Shown here: piece after piece, positions 22,848 through 34,034 of the stretch | Layout: every line of letters begins with the position of its first letter | How positions within the stretch are numbered: position 1 is the first letter of the stretch | Origin: Agrostemma githago | Taxonomy: Eukaryota; Streptophyta; Magnoliopsida; Caryophyllales; Caryophyllaceae | Assembly (NCBI GenBank): GCA_958450325.1 | Contig: OY288242.1 | Span: forward strand, 64,681,562 to 64,745,561 | Length of the DNA: 64,000 nucleotides | Direction of reading: 5' to 3' | The notes under the pieces: model-generated | Database searches by the model: none | What the model was told of the DNA's origin: nothing | Seen by the model: only the letters and a program-made list of their open reading frames with translations | Made by a program: the position numbers and the translations under genes

Positions 22848-22960
22848 ACCAACCATATTTTCGATTTCATCAAGACTTTCTGATGTTTTGAGGGTTGCTT
22901 CAGTCGCTCCATGCAGCATGAGGAAGATGCAGTAAATCATACTCATAGTACGGTTGCAGC
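22848..22960 (+). pseudogene. Duplicated 3' end of the epoxide hydrolase gene
   Basis: About 75 bp identical or nearly so to 13186-13258: the codons for TNHIFDFIKTF, the TGA stop and the first 3' UTR bases. It then continues with 29 bp missing from the gene copy before both share AGTACGGT. It has no upstream coding and no function of its own as protein. It may preserve the original 3' UTR. Confidence 0.75.
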
Positions 22961-23136
22961 CAGTCCGATCTAAAATAAGATTATTGAGACCCAGGCCACA
23001 TCAAATTGGGAAACTAATACCAATCTCTCCCTTGCATGTAATATAAATCTGAAACAAGTCAGAAACAAATACGGAGTAATAATTTTGAGTTATAATAATA
23101 AGATTTTATGAAAAATAATGCTCTAAATTACTCGTA

Positions 23137-23178
<42 letters not shown>

Positions 23179-23605
23179 CTGCAAAAAAAATCTTCTTTAT
23201 ATAAAAGAAGACACCAAGGGGTGTCTCAACCACAAAGCTCTATTTGAGAATAAGTCCATTTTTAGTGTTTTAGAATAGTTAGATGTAATAGCTTATAGAA
23301 TTGAAATGAGGTTGTTTAAGGGAGAAGTAATCTTCATCTTCATTTAATGCTATACATTAAAATTTTGAAAATAACAAATGCATTGGAGACTAAGTAATGA
23401 AACCAAGAAACGAATAAGTATCAATAGATTTGATTATCAATTTGCGTTTACGAAAATATGTCATCTTCAATGTACTAACACTGAATACTGTGTCGATTGT
23501 TACAGATATTTGTTAAATGCTACTGTATTTGTGAGGAAAGAAGTAAAAGGATTAGGGTTTCAGTTATGCCTGATTTCTAATATCCAGCGCACTAAAGATG
23601 ACGCG
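22961..23605. other. AT-rich intergenic DNA with a trinucleotide microsatellite
   Basis: No gene recognised. The (AAT)n tract at 23136-23178 is the main feature. A plus-strand 76-codon ORF at 23378 shows no known motif and runs to the hAT target site. Confidence 0.45.
23136..23178. repeat. (AAT)n microsatellite, about 14 units
   Basis: Uninterrupted AAT repeats read directly from the sequence. Confidence 0.93.
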
Positions 23606-24178
23606 TAGAGGTGGCAGTTCGGGCCGGGCCGCCGTCGCCGGCCCGGTCCGGCACGAAATTTGGCACGACGGGCCCGGCACGAGTGCAAAATCAAGCCTGG
23701 CACGGGCACGGCCCGTCGGGCCTCGGGTCGGGCCGCGGCGAAGAAGTAGTTGAAAACCCCGTGCCAGGCACGGGCACGACCGGGCCTGATCCGGCATGGC
23801 CCACTGACAGCCCGCTGACAGGCACGCGGGCTGGCCCGACCAGGCACGACCGACCCGGGCACGGCGGGCTCGAGGCCCGGCCCGGCCCGGCTTCAACGGC
23901 CCCCTGCGCATGCTGCTACTGACCTGCTGCTGCTGTATGCTGGCCTGCTGCTGTGACTTCACTGCTTCCTATTTTCCAAAGAAGCCCAACGGCCACCTGC
24001 CCACCTCTATCCCCTACGTCTCTTTTCCTTATTTCCTCTATATTTTTTTTTTCATTTCTTTTCCTATAAAATACTCACTTTCATCCTTCTTCATTTCACA
24101 AATCATTCTAATCTTATAATCATTCTTATTAATATTCTAAAATCTCAATCCTCTATAAGTCTACATTTCTAAATTCTA

Positions 24179-24254
<76 letters not shown>

Positions 24255-24662
24255 AGTTCTTACTCCGTAAAAGTTATTACTAATCGTCTAATCTTATAAA
24301 ATTATTACTAATATATATAAAAATTATTAATTATAAAAATGATTACTAATATAACCGCGCATCGTTTTTCCGGGAAAAAATATGAAATAGATCGAGGCAC
24401 GACCCGAAAACCGAAACCGACACGAAAACCGAGGCACGGGCACGAGCACGAAACAAGCACGACGGGCCGGGCACGATCGGGCACGAGACCCGGCCCGAGC
24501 ACGGCACGACCGGGCCCGTGCCTCGACGGCAAGGTTGGGTGGAGCTCCGTGCCGGGCACGGCACGAGCCCAGGTCTAGGCACGACCGGGCCGGGCCATCC
24601 AGGCACGAAGCCCGCCGAGCACGGCACGAAGCCCGACCCGGCACGACTAAGTGCCACCTCTA
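23606..24662. mobile_element. Non-autonomous hAT transposon (1057 bp)
   Basis: Termini TAGAGGTGGCA and TGCCACCTCTA are inverted repeats, and the 8-bp sequence ATGACGCG flanks both sides (23598-23605 and 24663-24670), the hAT target-duplication length. The two arms (about 23606-23905 and 24385-24655) are GC-rich, packed with GGGCCGGGCACG-type words in opposite orientation, and could fold back. The centre is AT-rich with a long (TA)n tract. No transposase; ORFs in the arms are repeat artefacts. Confidence 0.93.
24182..24249. repeat. (TA)n microsatellite, about 34 units
   Basis: Uninterrupted TA dinucleotides inside the hAT element. Confidence 0.93.
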
Positions 24663-24670
24663 ATGACGCG

Positions 24671-25959
24671 TGTTGACGGAATGACATTTTAAGCATTTGT
24701 TGTTTCTTAATAATGATTTTATTTAGATTATATTAAATCCGTCGACTAAGATTGTCACGTTTCATTAAATACTCCTCATATATATACTTCTATAATAGGG
24801 AAGTGTGAAAATCTTTTAAAGACAGAGGGAATATGTTACTACTCCTACGTGTTTAAGTTGCTACTCATCTTATTTAGAAACCGTCTTTATCGTTTAAGAG
24901 TTTTTTTTTAAAATAACATCTTTCTTATTATGTTTCAGTAAATCGTCTTAAAATATTACTCTGTATTGTTTTTAAATCGTACTTAAGTACTCGATCAATT
25001 GTTACAACTTAACTACGAAAATGAAACTTTTCATCACGTTAAACGGTAAAACGGCAGTACAATTTAAAAATTATAATGACCAAGATCTATAAAATTTGAA
25101 CATATTATAAATTTATAGAAAATACAAAAATACGGTTTTGATACAGATATCAATATGAAAAAATATCTTAGATTAGTTGCATTATCGACCGCGTGAGTCG
25201 TGTTCCCATGCATTACTCTTTGTAACTTATAATCATCAATTAAACTCCTTGATGAGTTGCAATTTGAGTATGCGTTTGACAATGTATAGTATTTTTTTTT
25301 CTATGATGTTCGAGGATATTGATTATCAATATTTTTTATCAACCATACAAATAAATTGTGCTAATTTTAAGATTTGTGTAATTTTAAAATTTCAGGGGCA
25401 GTGAGTGCTTTGGATGAAGAACTCAAGAGCCGCTTTTGATGAAAAACTCAAAAGCACCTGATTTTCAAGTACGAGTATATTGAAAAATTAGTTTAGTGTG
25501 AGACAATTATCTATCATAAGACTTATTCGTCATGTAAATCACATTTCCAATCCAAATTATTAGTGATTCCTTCTTAACAAACATAAAGAACCTATTGGAA
25601 CAAAGCAAATACTCCGTATAAGATTGAGTTGAGTTGTTATCAGGTCACCTGATTATGATCAACTAATGCGTCAATTTGTGTTTGTTTTGTTTGTTCTAAT
25701 TAAAAAGTGCAAACTAAAGTTTAGGCTTGGTTTCAAATGGATCACAATGGGTCAGCATATATTTCATAATAAGGTTGAGTCAAAACGTTATCGGGTCAGT
25801 TATTTATGATTGTACAATGGGTCAATTTGGATTTGTTTTAATTTGTCCTCTGTTATAGAGTTATTTACTTCCTCCATTTTTTTTTATCATCCCATCTTAA
25901 TATAACACCTCACTCATATATTGAGAAATGAAAAGATAAAAAAATGAAAGAAGTAGTAT
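24671..25959. other. AT-rich intergenic DNA
   Basis: No gene seen. A two-copy diverged repeat (about 25620-25700 and 25770-25855, sharing GTCAATTTG and GGTCA words) resembles the GGGTC-rich hAT remnants elsewhere in the window. Confidence 0.4.
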
Positions 25960-25968
25960 TTAAATTTA

Positions 25969-26627
25969 GGGAAATTCCCATTTGTACCCTCTAAGTTTTC
26001 ACTTTTCTCAGTTGTACCCCTGCGTATAAGCAATTCCCAACTGTACCCCTGAACTCTGTTAATTACTCTCAACCGTGACTAAACTAGAATTAGCCGTTAA
26101 GTATGGCGGTTAAGTGCCAACTTGCAGTCCTAATCTAATGACATGGCGAGTGACATGTCGGTCTAGTAGCCTTTTGGCCTTCGTTAATCCCTAATTACCT
26201 CTTCATTCTAATTTCGAGTTTTCGCCTCATCGAAATCAACAACATCATGCAATAATAAGTGAGAAAAGCAACGAAGAATATGATGATGATAGTACATAAA
26301 GAAAGAATGACAGATGATATGGTGATGATCAGTGAATTCGAACAGGGGAAGAAATGAAGGAAAAGGAAGAGTTTGTAGTTTGAAATTAGAATGAATGGTA
26401 ATTAGAGATTAACGAAGGCCAAAAGGCTACTAGACCGACATGTCACTCGCCATGTCATTAGATTAGGACTGCAAGTTGCCACTTAACCGCCAAACTTAAC
26501 GGCTAATTCTAGTTTAGTCACGGTTGAGAGTAATTAACAGAGTTCAGGGGTACAGTTAGGAATTGCTTATACGCAGGGGTACAACTGGGAAAAGTGAAAA
26601 CTTAGAGGGTACAAATGAGAATTTCCC
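25969..26627. mobile_element. Long-TIR Mutator-like MITE (659 bp)
   Basis: Inverted repeats of about 248 bp (25969-26216 and 26380-26627), starting GGGAAATTC and ending GAATTTCCC, leave a middle of only about 160 bp. The 9-bp sequence TTAAATTTA flanks both ends (25960-25968 and 26628-26636), the duplication length typical of Mutator-like elements. The arms differ at few positions by eye, so a transcript would form a long near-perfect hairpin. Confidence 0.92.
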
Positions 26628-26755
26628 TTAAATTTAATATCGATTTATCATCAACTTCTTTCCATATAATGCAAGAAAAATAGCATGTACTTAGTGAATA
26701 ATAATATTATGTCCAATTACACAAAAAATCCTATGAGACGGTCTCACGGTAAATT

Positions 26756-27425
26756 TATCGTGAGACCTCTCGCATACTAGGAGGTTTGTATTAAATTAAT
26801 AACTAACTATACGTGAGAGGTCTCATAGTAATTTTACCTTGAGACCATCTCACAAGAGACTTATTGGTCCAATTAATCATATCCACAAACATAACATCAA
26901 TTGTTTAAAATATACTCCGTGTCACCAAGCATACCATCGAACATATCAACAAACCTAAGCATTTGTAATGCAATTGACAAGAGTTAATAAACCGTAAAAA
27001 AATGTCGGGTTTCGAGTTAAAAATCCTTTAAAAAAATGACGGGCTTCGGGTTAAAATCCGTTAAAAAATAACGAGCTTCGGGTTCAAAAGATCTACCGTG
27101 AGACCTCTCGCATAGGAGGTTTGTATTAAATTAATAACTAACTCTATGTGAGAGGTCTCACAATAATTCTACGGTGAGACCGTCTCACAAGAGACTTATT
27201 GGTCCAATTAATCATATCCACACACATAACATCAATTGTTTAAAATATACTCCGTGTCACCAAGCATATATATCATCGAACATTTCAACAAACCTAAGCA
27301 TTTGCAACGCATTTGACAAAAGTTAATAAACCTTTAAAAAATGTCGGGCTTTAGATTAAAAAGCGTTAAAAAATGACGGGTTTTGGGTTAAAAACTGTCA
27401 AAAAGTGACGAGCTTCGAGTTCAAA
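26756..27425. repeat. Two-copy tandem duplication, unit about 335 bp
   Basis: Both units run from GTGAGACCTCTCGCATA through GGAGGTTTGTATTAAATTAA, GTGTCACCAAGCAT and a series of CGGGCTTCGGGTT-like phrases. Each contains an inverted GTGAGAGGTCTCA / GTGAGACCGTCTCAC pair, which looks like a MITE end. Confidence 0.7.
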
Positions 27426-28443
27426 ACCGTTAAAAATCGTTAATAACGCGTTTGAAAATTGTTAATTGTCTTTACTTTTTTTAAAATGTAAATAAATTTT
27501 CATTCTTAGTTTCAATTTTTTTTTGAAATCCTTGGTTTCAATTCTTAATCATTTATTTGCCTTTTATTTAATATTGCATTTATTAGAATACGGATATATA
27601 GAATTTTTTACACATAACAAATTTTGACTCAATTCATTGAATTTTTTATCATTATAATAATCATGTGATAAAAATATGATTTAAAACATACTACTCCGAT
27701 TTTTTTTATAGTAAAATTATTACCAAAGAAATTTTGAAAATAAATAATAAATACTCCTTCCCCATCTTTTATATGATCTACAATAGTTTTGGGAAGAAAA
27801 TTAATAAGGGTGGACTGAAATGTGGATGAAAATGGAAGTGGAAAAGGAGAGTGGGGTCACAAATAATAAGAACCGCAAAAGACATACTAAAAAGGAAAGT
27901 GAAAAAATAATAGAGATTACCAAAATAGAAAATGTGTAAGATTATAGAGAAGGGGATGAAGTATTTTTTATTCCGTACTATTTTGTGAAATTTTAGTCTA
28001 TAATATTAATATTTTTTAATTAGTAATTTCGGCTCGGGTGGGTTCCGCTTCAAAAATATTTGCGTTTTAGAGGTCATAACGTATATTATAAGCCTTCTTT
28101 TTTTGTTTGAACTGTGTCAAACACATACAGTACTATACACGTACTCATTTATTTCGACGTCATATGTCGTTATAATTAAGACATCTACATTTATCATACA
28201 CTCTCCAAAATTGTTATTTACCTACATACTCACGTGGATTCTTTGTCTTTGATATTGAACACACTATAATAATTATATGCATCAATATTCATTTCATTTA
28301 CGTTGTTTTAAGTCAATATTGTCTTTCCATTCATCTCATATGGATTGTGATTTGACTTTTTGATGCAAAAAACGTTTCAACATTTTCACGGGTATTACAC
28401 TTTATTTTTAACTTTCTATTATTTTCAAAAAAAAGTTCACAAA

Positions 28444-28472
28444 CCCGTGACGTGTCACGGGTATTACACTAG
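28444..28472 (+). mobile_element. Helitron-like 3' terminus
   Basis: An 8-bp stem hairpin (CCCGTGAC-GT-GTCACGGG), then seven nt, then CTAG followed by T. Same pattern as at 4657-4684. The 5' end was not found. Confidence 0.35.
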
Positions 28473-28967
28473 TAATAATAATTGTGAGTGATTAGTCCTA
28501 ATAGCATGATTCCAAAGGGGGAAAATGTAGGATAGGAAAAGTCGTCAAGTTCCCTCCATAAAGAACCTCAAGTGCTCTGATGAGGATTCGAACCTTGGTA
28601 CGTTGCTGTTTATTTCCATCCTCAACCATTACACCGTAACACAATTGGATACTCCTCAATCCATCTCGTTCATTTATTCGTCTTTAATTAAAATACTGTT
28701 CACAATGAATACAAACAAACAAATGAATAAAATGGAAACTGGAGAGAGTATATTAACTTTTGTTACAAGCAAGGAGCAACGGATCATACATGGATTTGAC
28801 TACGTAGTGGCACATGTGTTAGTACGATGAAAATAACAACCGATAATGAATGTGAACGACTATTAAAGGAGATTCTACAAAATAGGTACTGACTTACCCG
28901 TACTAACTTAATTAGGTGAATAATTGGTAATAGTAGTAAAATAAAGTCCAAGGACCCTCGAGTAGAG

Positions 28968-29094
28968 CTACATTTTCTCATTCTGAATGTCAGCAGCTCG
29001 GTAAATGTTGACCAACTCAAGCCAATTTTTGAAGGTAGAGTTATCAATGACAATATTCTCGTCGCGCATGAGTTGATGCACCATATCAAGAACT
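28968..29094 (-). pseudogene. Exon-like fragment of an unrecognised gene
   Basis: In minus sense a 42-codon open stretch starts just after CCAAAAACAG, a plausible splice acceptor, and reads VLDMVHQLMRDENIVIDNST and on to INEKM-like residues before TAG at 28970-28968. Its amino-acid composition is protein-like, unlike the surrounding AT-rich DNA. The PIF/Harbinger MITE sits 21 bp upstream. I cannot assign a family; it could be the last exon of a broken gene. Confidence 0.33.
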
Positions 29095-29115
29095 GTTTTT
29101 GGACGCAAAAAGTAA

Positions 29116-29825
29116 GGCCTTGTTTGGTTGCCCACTTACTTCCCGAGAATTGCAACATCCCATGAATTGCATTCCTGGGAGTTTTTTGGTTACCCCAAAA
29201 GTACAAAAATGGGGGAACTCAAACTTACCCCATCAGTTGCAATTCCTGCATGATGGGGGAAGTTGCTCACCGACCCCCCGGTGAGTTGTACTTTCCACAT
29301 CCAAATTCCTTCAAATGACTTTTTTATCCCTCTATAGTCATCTATTTCTCACTTTATAACCCTAATTTCTCATTCAATTCTCCATCTAATGTTTTCTCTC
29401 AACTCTTCTTCATTGTCTTTTAAAAAAAACATTTTACCCGCCAAAATCATTCATGGTAAATTACTTTCTTCGATTTTGTTATATAATATATTTTTTTGTC
29501 ATTCTTTTTCGTTAATGTAATTTGGTAATGACTTCATATTATAGAAAAGATAATTTTCGAAATTTCATAAGTTGCTGGAAAAAAAAATTCATAAGTTTTT
29601 ATACCCTTGATTAATAAAGGGCATAATAGTCATTGTAATCAAAATCATGGAAATTCGGTCGAGTTAACCAAACAAGATGCAGTAATTCAATTTCCGAGAA
29701 GTGTGAATTTCAGGATGTCAACCAAACAAATATTGCAAATTTCTGGGAAGTTGATGTGGGAAGTAACTTCCTGGGAATTGCAACTTCCTCCAGGAAATAA
29801 GTTCCTAGATGAACCAAACGATGCC
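29116..29825. mobile_element. PIF/Harbinger (Tourist-like) MITE, 710 bp
   Basis: Termini GGCCTTGTTTGG and CCAAACGATGCC are imperfect inverted repeats with the GGSC…TGTTTGG pattern of Tourist elements; TAA flanks both ends (29113-29115 and 29826-29828). The outer 130 bp on each side also pair loosely around GGGAATTGCAACTTCC phrases. No transposase. Confidence 0.87.
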
Positions 29826-29828
29826 TAA

Positions 29829-31262
29829 AATTGCGGTTAAGATTGATTTTAGCAAAGTGAGTGATAAAGAGCCGCGCACAACTTTTAATGTACGTCAACC
29901 ACTTGACCATGATGCAAATATCGGCAAAATGAAAGATGATAGACATACACCTAGTGTATGAAGGGGTCATACACCACCAACCCTAATGTGCCACATGTCC
30001 TACCCAAAGAATCTACCTTTTGCAAGATTCAATCATTTAATCACCTTTCATCTCATTCTCACTTAATCATCTAGGTTTAAGCAATAAAATATTTTTCATT
30101 TTTTTTATCAACTTCTTTTTTTTCTTTTGTAAACGTTTATATTTGTTGATTTTTTTTTAAAAAAAAAAATTACGAATGAGTTATTTACTGATACATATTT
30201 TCTAAGTCATACGGAGTATTTAGCAACGAAGATTTTTGGAATAATAGTAATTGGAGTTATATTTTTTTTATTCCGAGAAAATATTGTACTTCATTTTTCT
30301 TATATGAAGTCGAGTTGCTTATATTGTCTATTATAAATCTTGATGAATTTCATTGACATTAGTAATTGGGTAAAGTCTTTTTTTTGTAGATATAAGAGTG
30401 AGATAAAATAATCGCATAGATGGAAAAATTACTCGATAAGAATGTTGTAATTCAAAATCTTATAAGTAGTCCATAACGTAAAGTACATGACCGTCTACAG
30501 GTAATTATGTGGATAGAAAATCGAATCCAGTCTATCAATCAAAACCGTAAAGTAACTACTTATATTACAATTTAAAAAAATATGAGATGACAATGACACC
30601 CATTCCAGTCTAGAATTACGTTTTCAGAATAAGCTTGGTCGACAATGGCACCCATTACGTTTAAAACCGAGTGTTCGACTAATTTACTTTGGCCAAATTA
30701 TTCAAATTAGAACGTCTTTTTATGGAGAATTGAGATGAACCTCTTTTTAATAAATTGCATTTTCCCATTAACATTATTGATTTTCCTTCAAGTTTTTATA
30801 TCAAAATTAATTTCATTATTAAAAATAACATGAGATGGAATAAAATTATAACAATGAATGACGATACAATATGCGACTAGATATGTAGATCAGTCGATCT
30901 AACAAGTTATTACTTTAGTCGAACGAGCTTTTGTTACAACGAATGACAATCGAACGATTAAGTTATCCGTCAATTAACCTTAGCTGAATTGTTGAAATCA
31001 GATTAAAACCTCTTTCTTAATTACTCTTTATGGAGAATTGTAAGAGTTAATCAACTTTTTAGTAAATTGCATCTAGCTAACAACATTAATTGATTTACTC
31101 GATTAAAAAAATAACGACCAAAATACGTCTATAATATTAGCAGAAAAAAAATACGCTACGATATTTGAAACGAGAGTGATGCTCCGTCATCCAAAATAAA
31201 TTTAAACACTTTTTTAATTCAACTTTATGGAGGATTGTAATAGTTCGCCCTCTTTTTGATAA
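29829..31262. other. AT-rich intergenic DNA left of element C
   Basis: No gene or clear element recognised. Several diverged repeats of a phrase like TTTATGGAGAATTG…AATTGCAT occur near 30720, 31025 and 31225, perhaps an old tandem or MITE family. Confidence 0.4.
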
Positions 31263-31663
31263 ATTACTGTAGACACCCGCATTTTGACTGTCAGGTGTCT
31301 ATAGCAGTTTCCAAAAAACACCCGATGATGATCGGACGCTAACGTGCTTCTATGCGCTCGGATACGGGCTCAAATCCATTAATCGCTGGCTAACACACTT
31401 ACAGAGTACAAATCTTACAAAATCAACCTCAAATCCAGGCCCAGCGGGCCGTTTCCAATCAAACAAGGCTGATTTGGGCCGAAACCGACACCGGAATTAA
31501 AACCGACTCGTCACGATTGGGTCAATCCCGGTCAAAGTCGTTTCCGAGACATACAAAACGACCCTCAAACATCAAAAGCCCAATTCAAACACAAATCCAT
31601 CAAATATCCATGGTCACGGGCCAAAGCAAGTGACCCACGCGACCCAGCTGGGCCACTCGATCG

Positions 31664-31758
31664 AGTGCCCCACCCACTCGATCGAGTGGGCCCTCATTCA
31701 AGCCCGACGGCTGACGCACAAGCCTACTCGACCGAGTCAGCTGCCTACTCGGTCGAGT
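31664..31758. repeat. Palindrome cluster 1 in LTR C (four 12-mers)
   Basis: ACTCGATCGAGT twice, then ACTCGACCGAGT and ACTCGGTCGAGT, within 95 bp and about 30 bp upstream of the TATA box, so inside U3. The counterpart lies at about 48897-48991 in the 3' LTR. Confidence 0.88.
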
Positions 31759-31786
31759 AACCCTAAACCGGAACCCTAGCTTTTCC

Positions 31787-31793
31787 TATATAA
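31787..31793 (+). promoter_or_regulatory. TATA box of LTR C
   Basis: CCTATATAAGCAACC context. It places the start of transcription near 31818 and makes the palindrome cluster promoter-proximal. The equivalent in the 3' LTR is at 49021-49027. Confidence 0.6.
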
Positions 31794-32923
31794 GCAACCC
31801 TTTGCACACACTTCAAGACACCTTTTTTCAGAACTTTTACCACCTAAAATTCAACCCTAGCTCAACACTTTCACAGCCCTAATACACCCTAAGCAAATCC
31901 TAAGCAATACACTAGCAAAAACCCTAAACCTAGTTTAGGAATCAACAACCCGAGCCACCATAACTTAACCTCCATAAACCTCGAAGACTCTAGTGTTAAA
32001 GCCACGGTTACGAGTCCTAATCCGAGACAAGAATATGTAGGTTGAGGGTGTCAAAACCCCGCTTCTTCTCCTTTCTTCCTCCTTCTCGCGTCATGTCGTC
32101 TTCTTACGGGTCGCGTTTCTTTTTTCTTTATTTATTTTTTTTATCGTTATTATCGCATCATTAATATCGATAATATAATACTAATATCAAAACATTAAAA
32201 TACCTATCAATTTGTGTCGAGTATGAATGATATCGGAATAAGGAAACACGAACATACAAGTGTACCGCACACAGCGTTGACGGTCGCTTGTTCCGATATC
32301 CCGATTACTTGATTATTGAGATAGGTTTACTTCAACAATAATTTTCATATCGTTTGTATCGTTATCGTTATTCGCGTATCACATCGATTTTCAAAAAATA
32401 AGCATTATATTTCAATAAGGGTTGAAACCCGTTGACACGGATCCGACATCACAATCCCTAGGGATTTACTCCGATGTCGGAGAAGTTGAGGGAATCAAGT
32501 TTTTTATTTATTCAAATAAAGCGTCGATTTCAGCTTCGATACTAATCCCATAATTGGATATCAAATCTAGTAATCAAGTCATACGAATTAATTAATGTGA
32601 TTTGCTCATATCGCGATAATTAATTCAAAACGGCTAAAAATCAATTTATTTATTTTCTATTTCACTCTAATATTCCATATCGATTCAAATAATCGAATGT
32701 GGGATACAACGAGTATTCAAAGTTAGAGTCGAGTATAAATTCAGCAATATTTATACTCGGTTCAACAAAATTTGCGGTTTATAAAAAACCAAGTCGAGCG
32801 TAAATTGTGCAATATTTATGTCCGACTCGGTAAAATCGTCAAACTCTCAAAAATCAAAAGCAATTTCAAAATCAACGTCAAAATTGCAAGCGAATTACGA
32901 TTCGCACAGGGGGCACTCGACCT

Positions 32924-33205
32924 AGTGCCTAGCCCACTCGGTCGAGTGGTACCCCAAAAATCGAACCAGAAAGTCTGTCGCGACCTTCACTCGGTCGAGT
33001 CTCACAGTGACTCGGTCGAGTGGCTACGTACTCGGTCGAGTTGGTCAATAACTCGGTCGAGTAGGGTCCGCAAGACGAAACAGAATACCTCTATGACCAC
33101 CACTCGGTCGAGTCTCACAGTGACTCGGTCGAGTAGGGTCATAAAATCTGGACAGATTGCTTTCCAGAGGACCACTCGGTCGAGTCACGCAATGACTCGG
33201 TCGAG
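32924..33205. repeat. Palindrome cluster 2 in LTR C (about ten 12-mers)
   Basis: Nine exact ACTCGGTCGAGT copies plus one ACTCGACCTAGT, spaced 16 to 60 bp apart with unrelated DNA between, apart from a repeated CTCACAGTG spacer. Being downstream of the TATA box it would be transcribed. Same array in the 3' LTR at 50157-50438. Confidence 0.9.
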
Positions 33206-34016
33206 TGGCCCTTAATCACGTCAAACCGTGAGTCCTACATGTCCCATTCAAGTCTCGTTAATCGATTTCGTGACTAAAGTCAACACGTGCCTAATCAATC
33301 ACGTGCATACTATCTTTTCAAAACCATGCATCATCTTATACATCATTCAATTCAATTCAATTCATTATTTGCACAAACCGTTATTATTCGTTATATCATT
33401 GCATCGTTACTAACGCATTTGCTATTTCTTTTGACAATTTAATTCTTGTTCGTTTATTGTACTAAATGAACCCGCATGCTAAATTCCACTTTGACGTAGA
33501 ATTAATTGCATTAAATCGACTTAGAAACCCTTTTCAATTCCGTTCACATGTTTAGGGAAAATACTCTTTGCATATCATTTTCCCGTTTAACTAGCGCGCG
33601 TATTGTAAGTCATTCGAATTCTTAGTAGAGGCCGCTAATGTGCGGGCGGGGTTGGGTGTCCTTTGTGGGCTTCCCAACACGTACCCTCACCCCTTACTCA
33701 GAACCTCGGTTTCCGGATGCCCGAGACCGTTGGCGCACGAGAGTCATTCAATACACAATACCCGATAACGTCGGTATTGGTATCAAATGCAAAGGGACGA
33801 GCCCGATAAACTCTGACTTCGGAAATGGGCAATATTTTGTATACGGACCACTACGACATAGAGTGGGCTCGAATGGTTCCGAATAACCATAAAATTCGGT
33901 GGCGACTCCACATAGACCTAAATTTCAATTCGATCCATTCTCATATGGAGATTCATTCGCCTACCCAAAACCCGCGCGTGGCCGCGTCGGGGTGGACCTA
34001 CGTCATGTCCACAATT

Positions 34017-34034
34017 TGGCGACTCCGCTGGGGA
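34017..34034 (+). other. Primer binding site of element C (tRNA-Arg type)
   Basis: TGGCGACTCCGCTGGGGA, three bases after the LTR. Confidence 0.82.

Larger units (their letters stand above)
26637..28967. other. AT-rich intergenic DNA with repeats
   Basis: No gene seen. It holds a 335-bp tandem duplication (26756-27425), GAGACGGTCTC-type motifs and a Helitron-like end at 28444-28472. Confidence 0.45.
31268..34013 (+). repeat. 5' LTR of element C
   Basis: 2746 bp, TGTAGACACCC…GTCCACA. U3 carries four ACTCGAYCGAGT-like palindromes at about 31664-31758 just before the TATA box; a second array of nine or ten lies at 32924-33205. The 147-codon ORF at 32772-33215 runs across that array and is present in both LTRs; I regard it as a by-product. 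Confidence 0.95.

Noticed and set aside
22734..22946. 70-codon minus-strand ORF joining LTR and gene sequence
   Set aside because: Chance fusion across the right end of element B and the antisense of the duplicated epoxide hydrolase tail.
23560..23962. Several overlapping ORFs of 100-132 codons on both strands
   Set aside because: Artefacts of the GC-rich arm of the hAT element; proline/arginine/glycine repeats in every frame.
24308..24696. ORFs of 79-116 codons on both strands
   Set aside because: Same cause as above, in the right arm of the hAT element.
28784..29206. 140-codon minus-strand ORF
   Set aside because: It runs across the left boundary of the PIF/Harbinger MITE, so it cannot be an ancestral gene; the better frame there is the 42-codon fragment.
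32772..33215. 147-codon ORF in the LTR of C (repeated at 50005-50448)
   Set aside because: Low-complexity TRSS repeats come from the palindrome array; identical in both LTRs because LTRs are copies; no domain.
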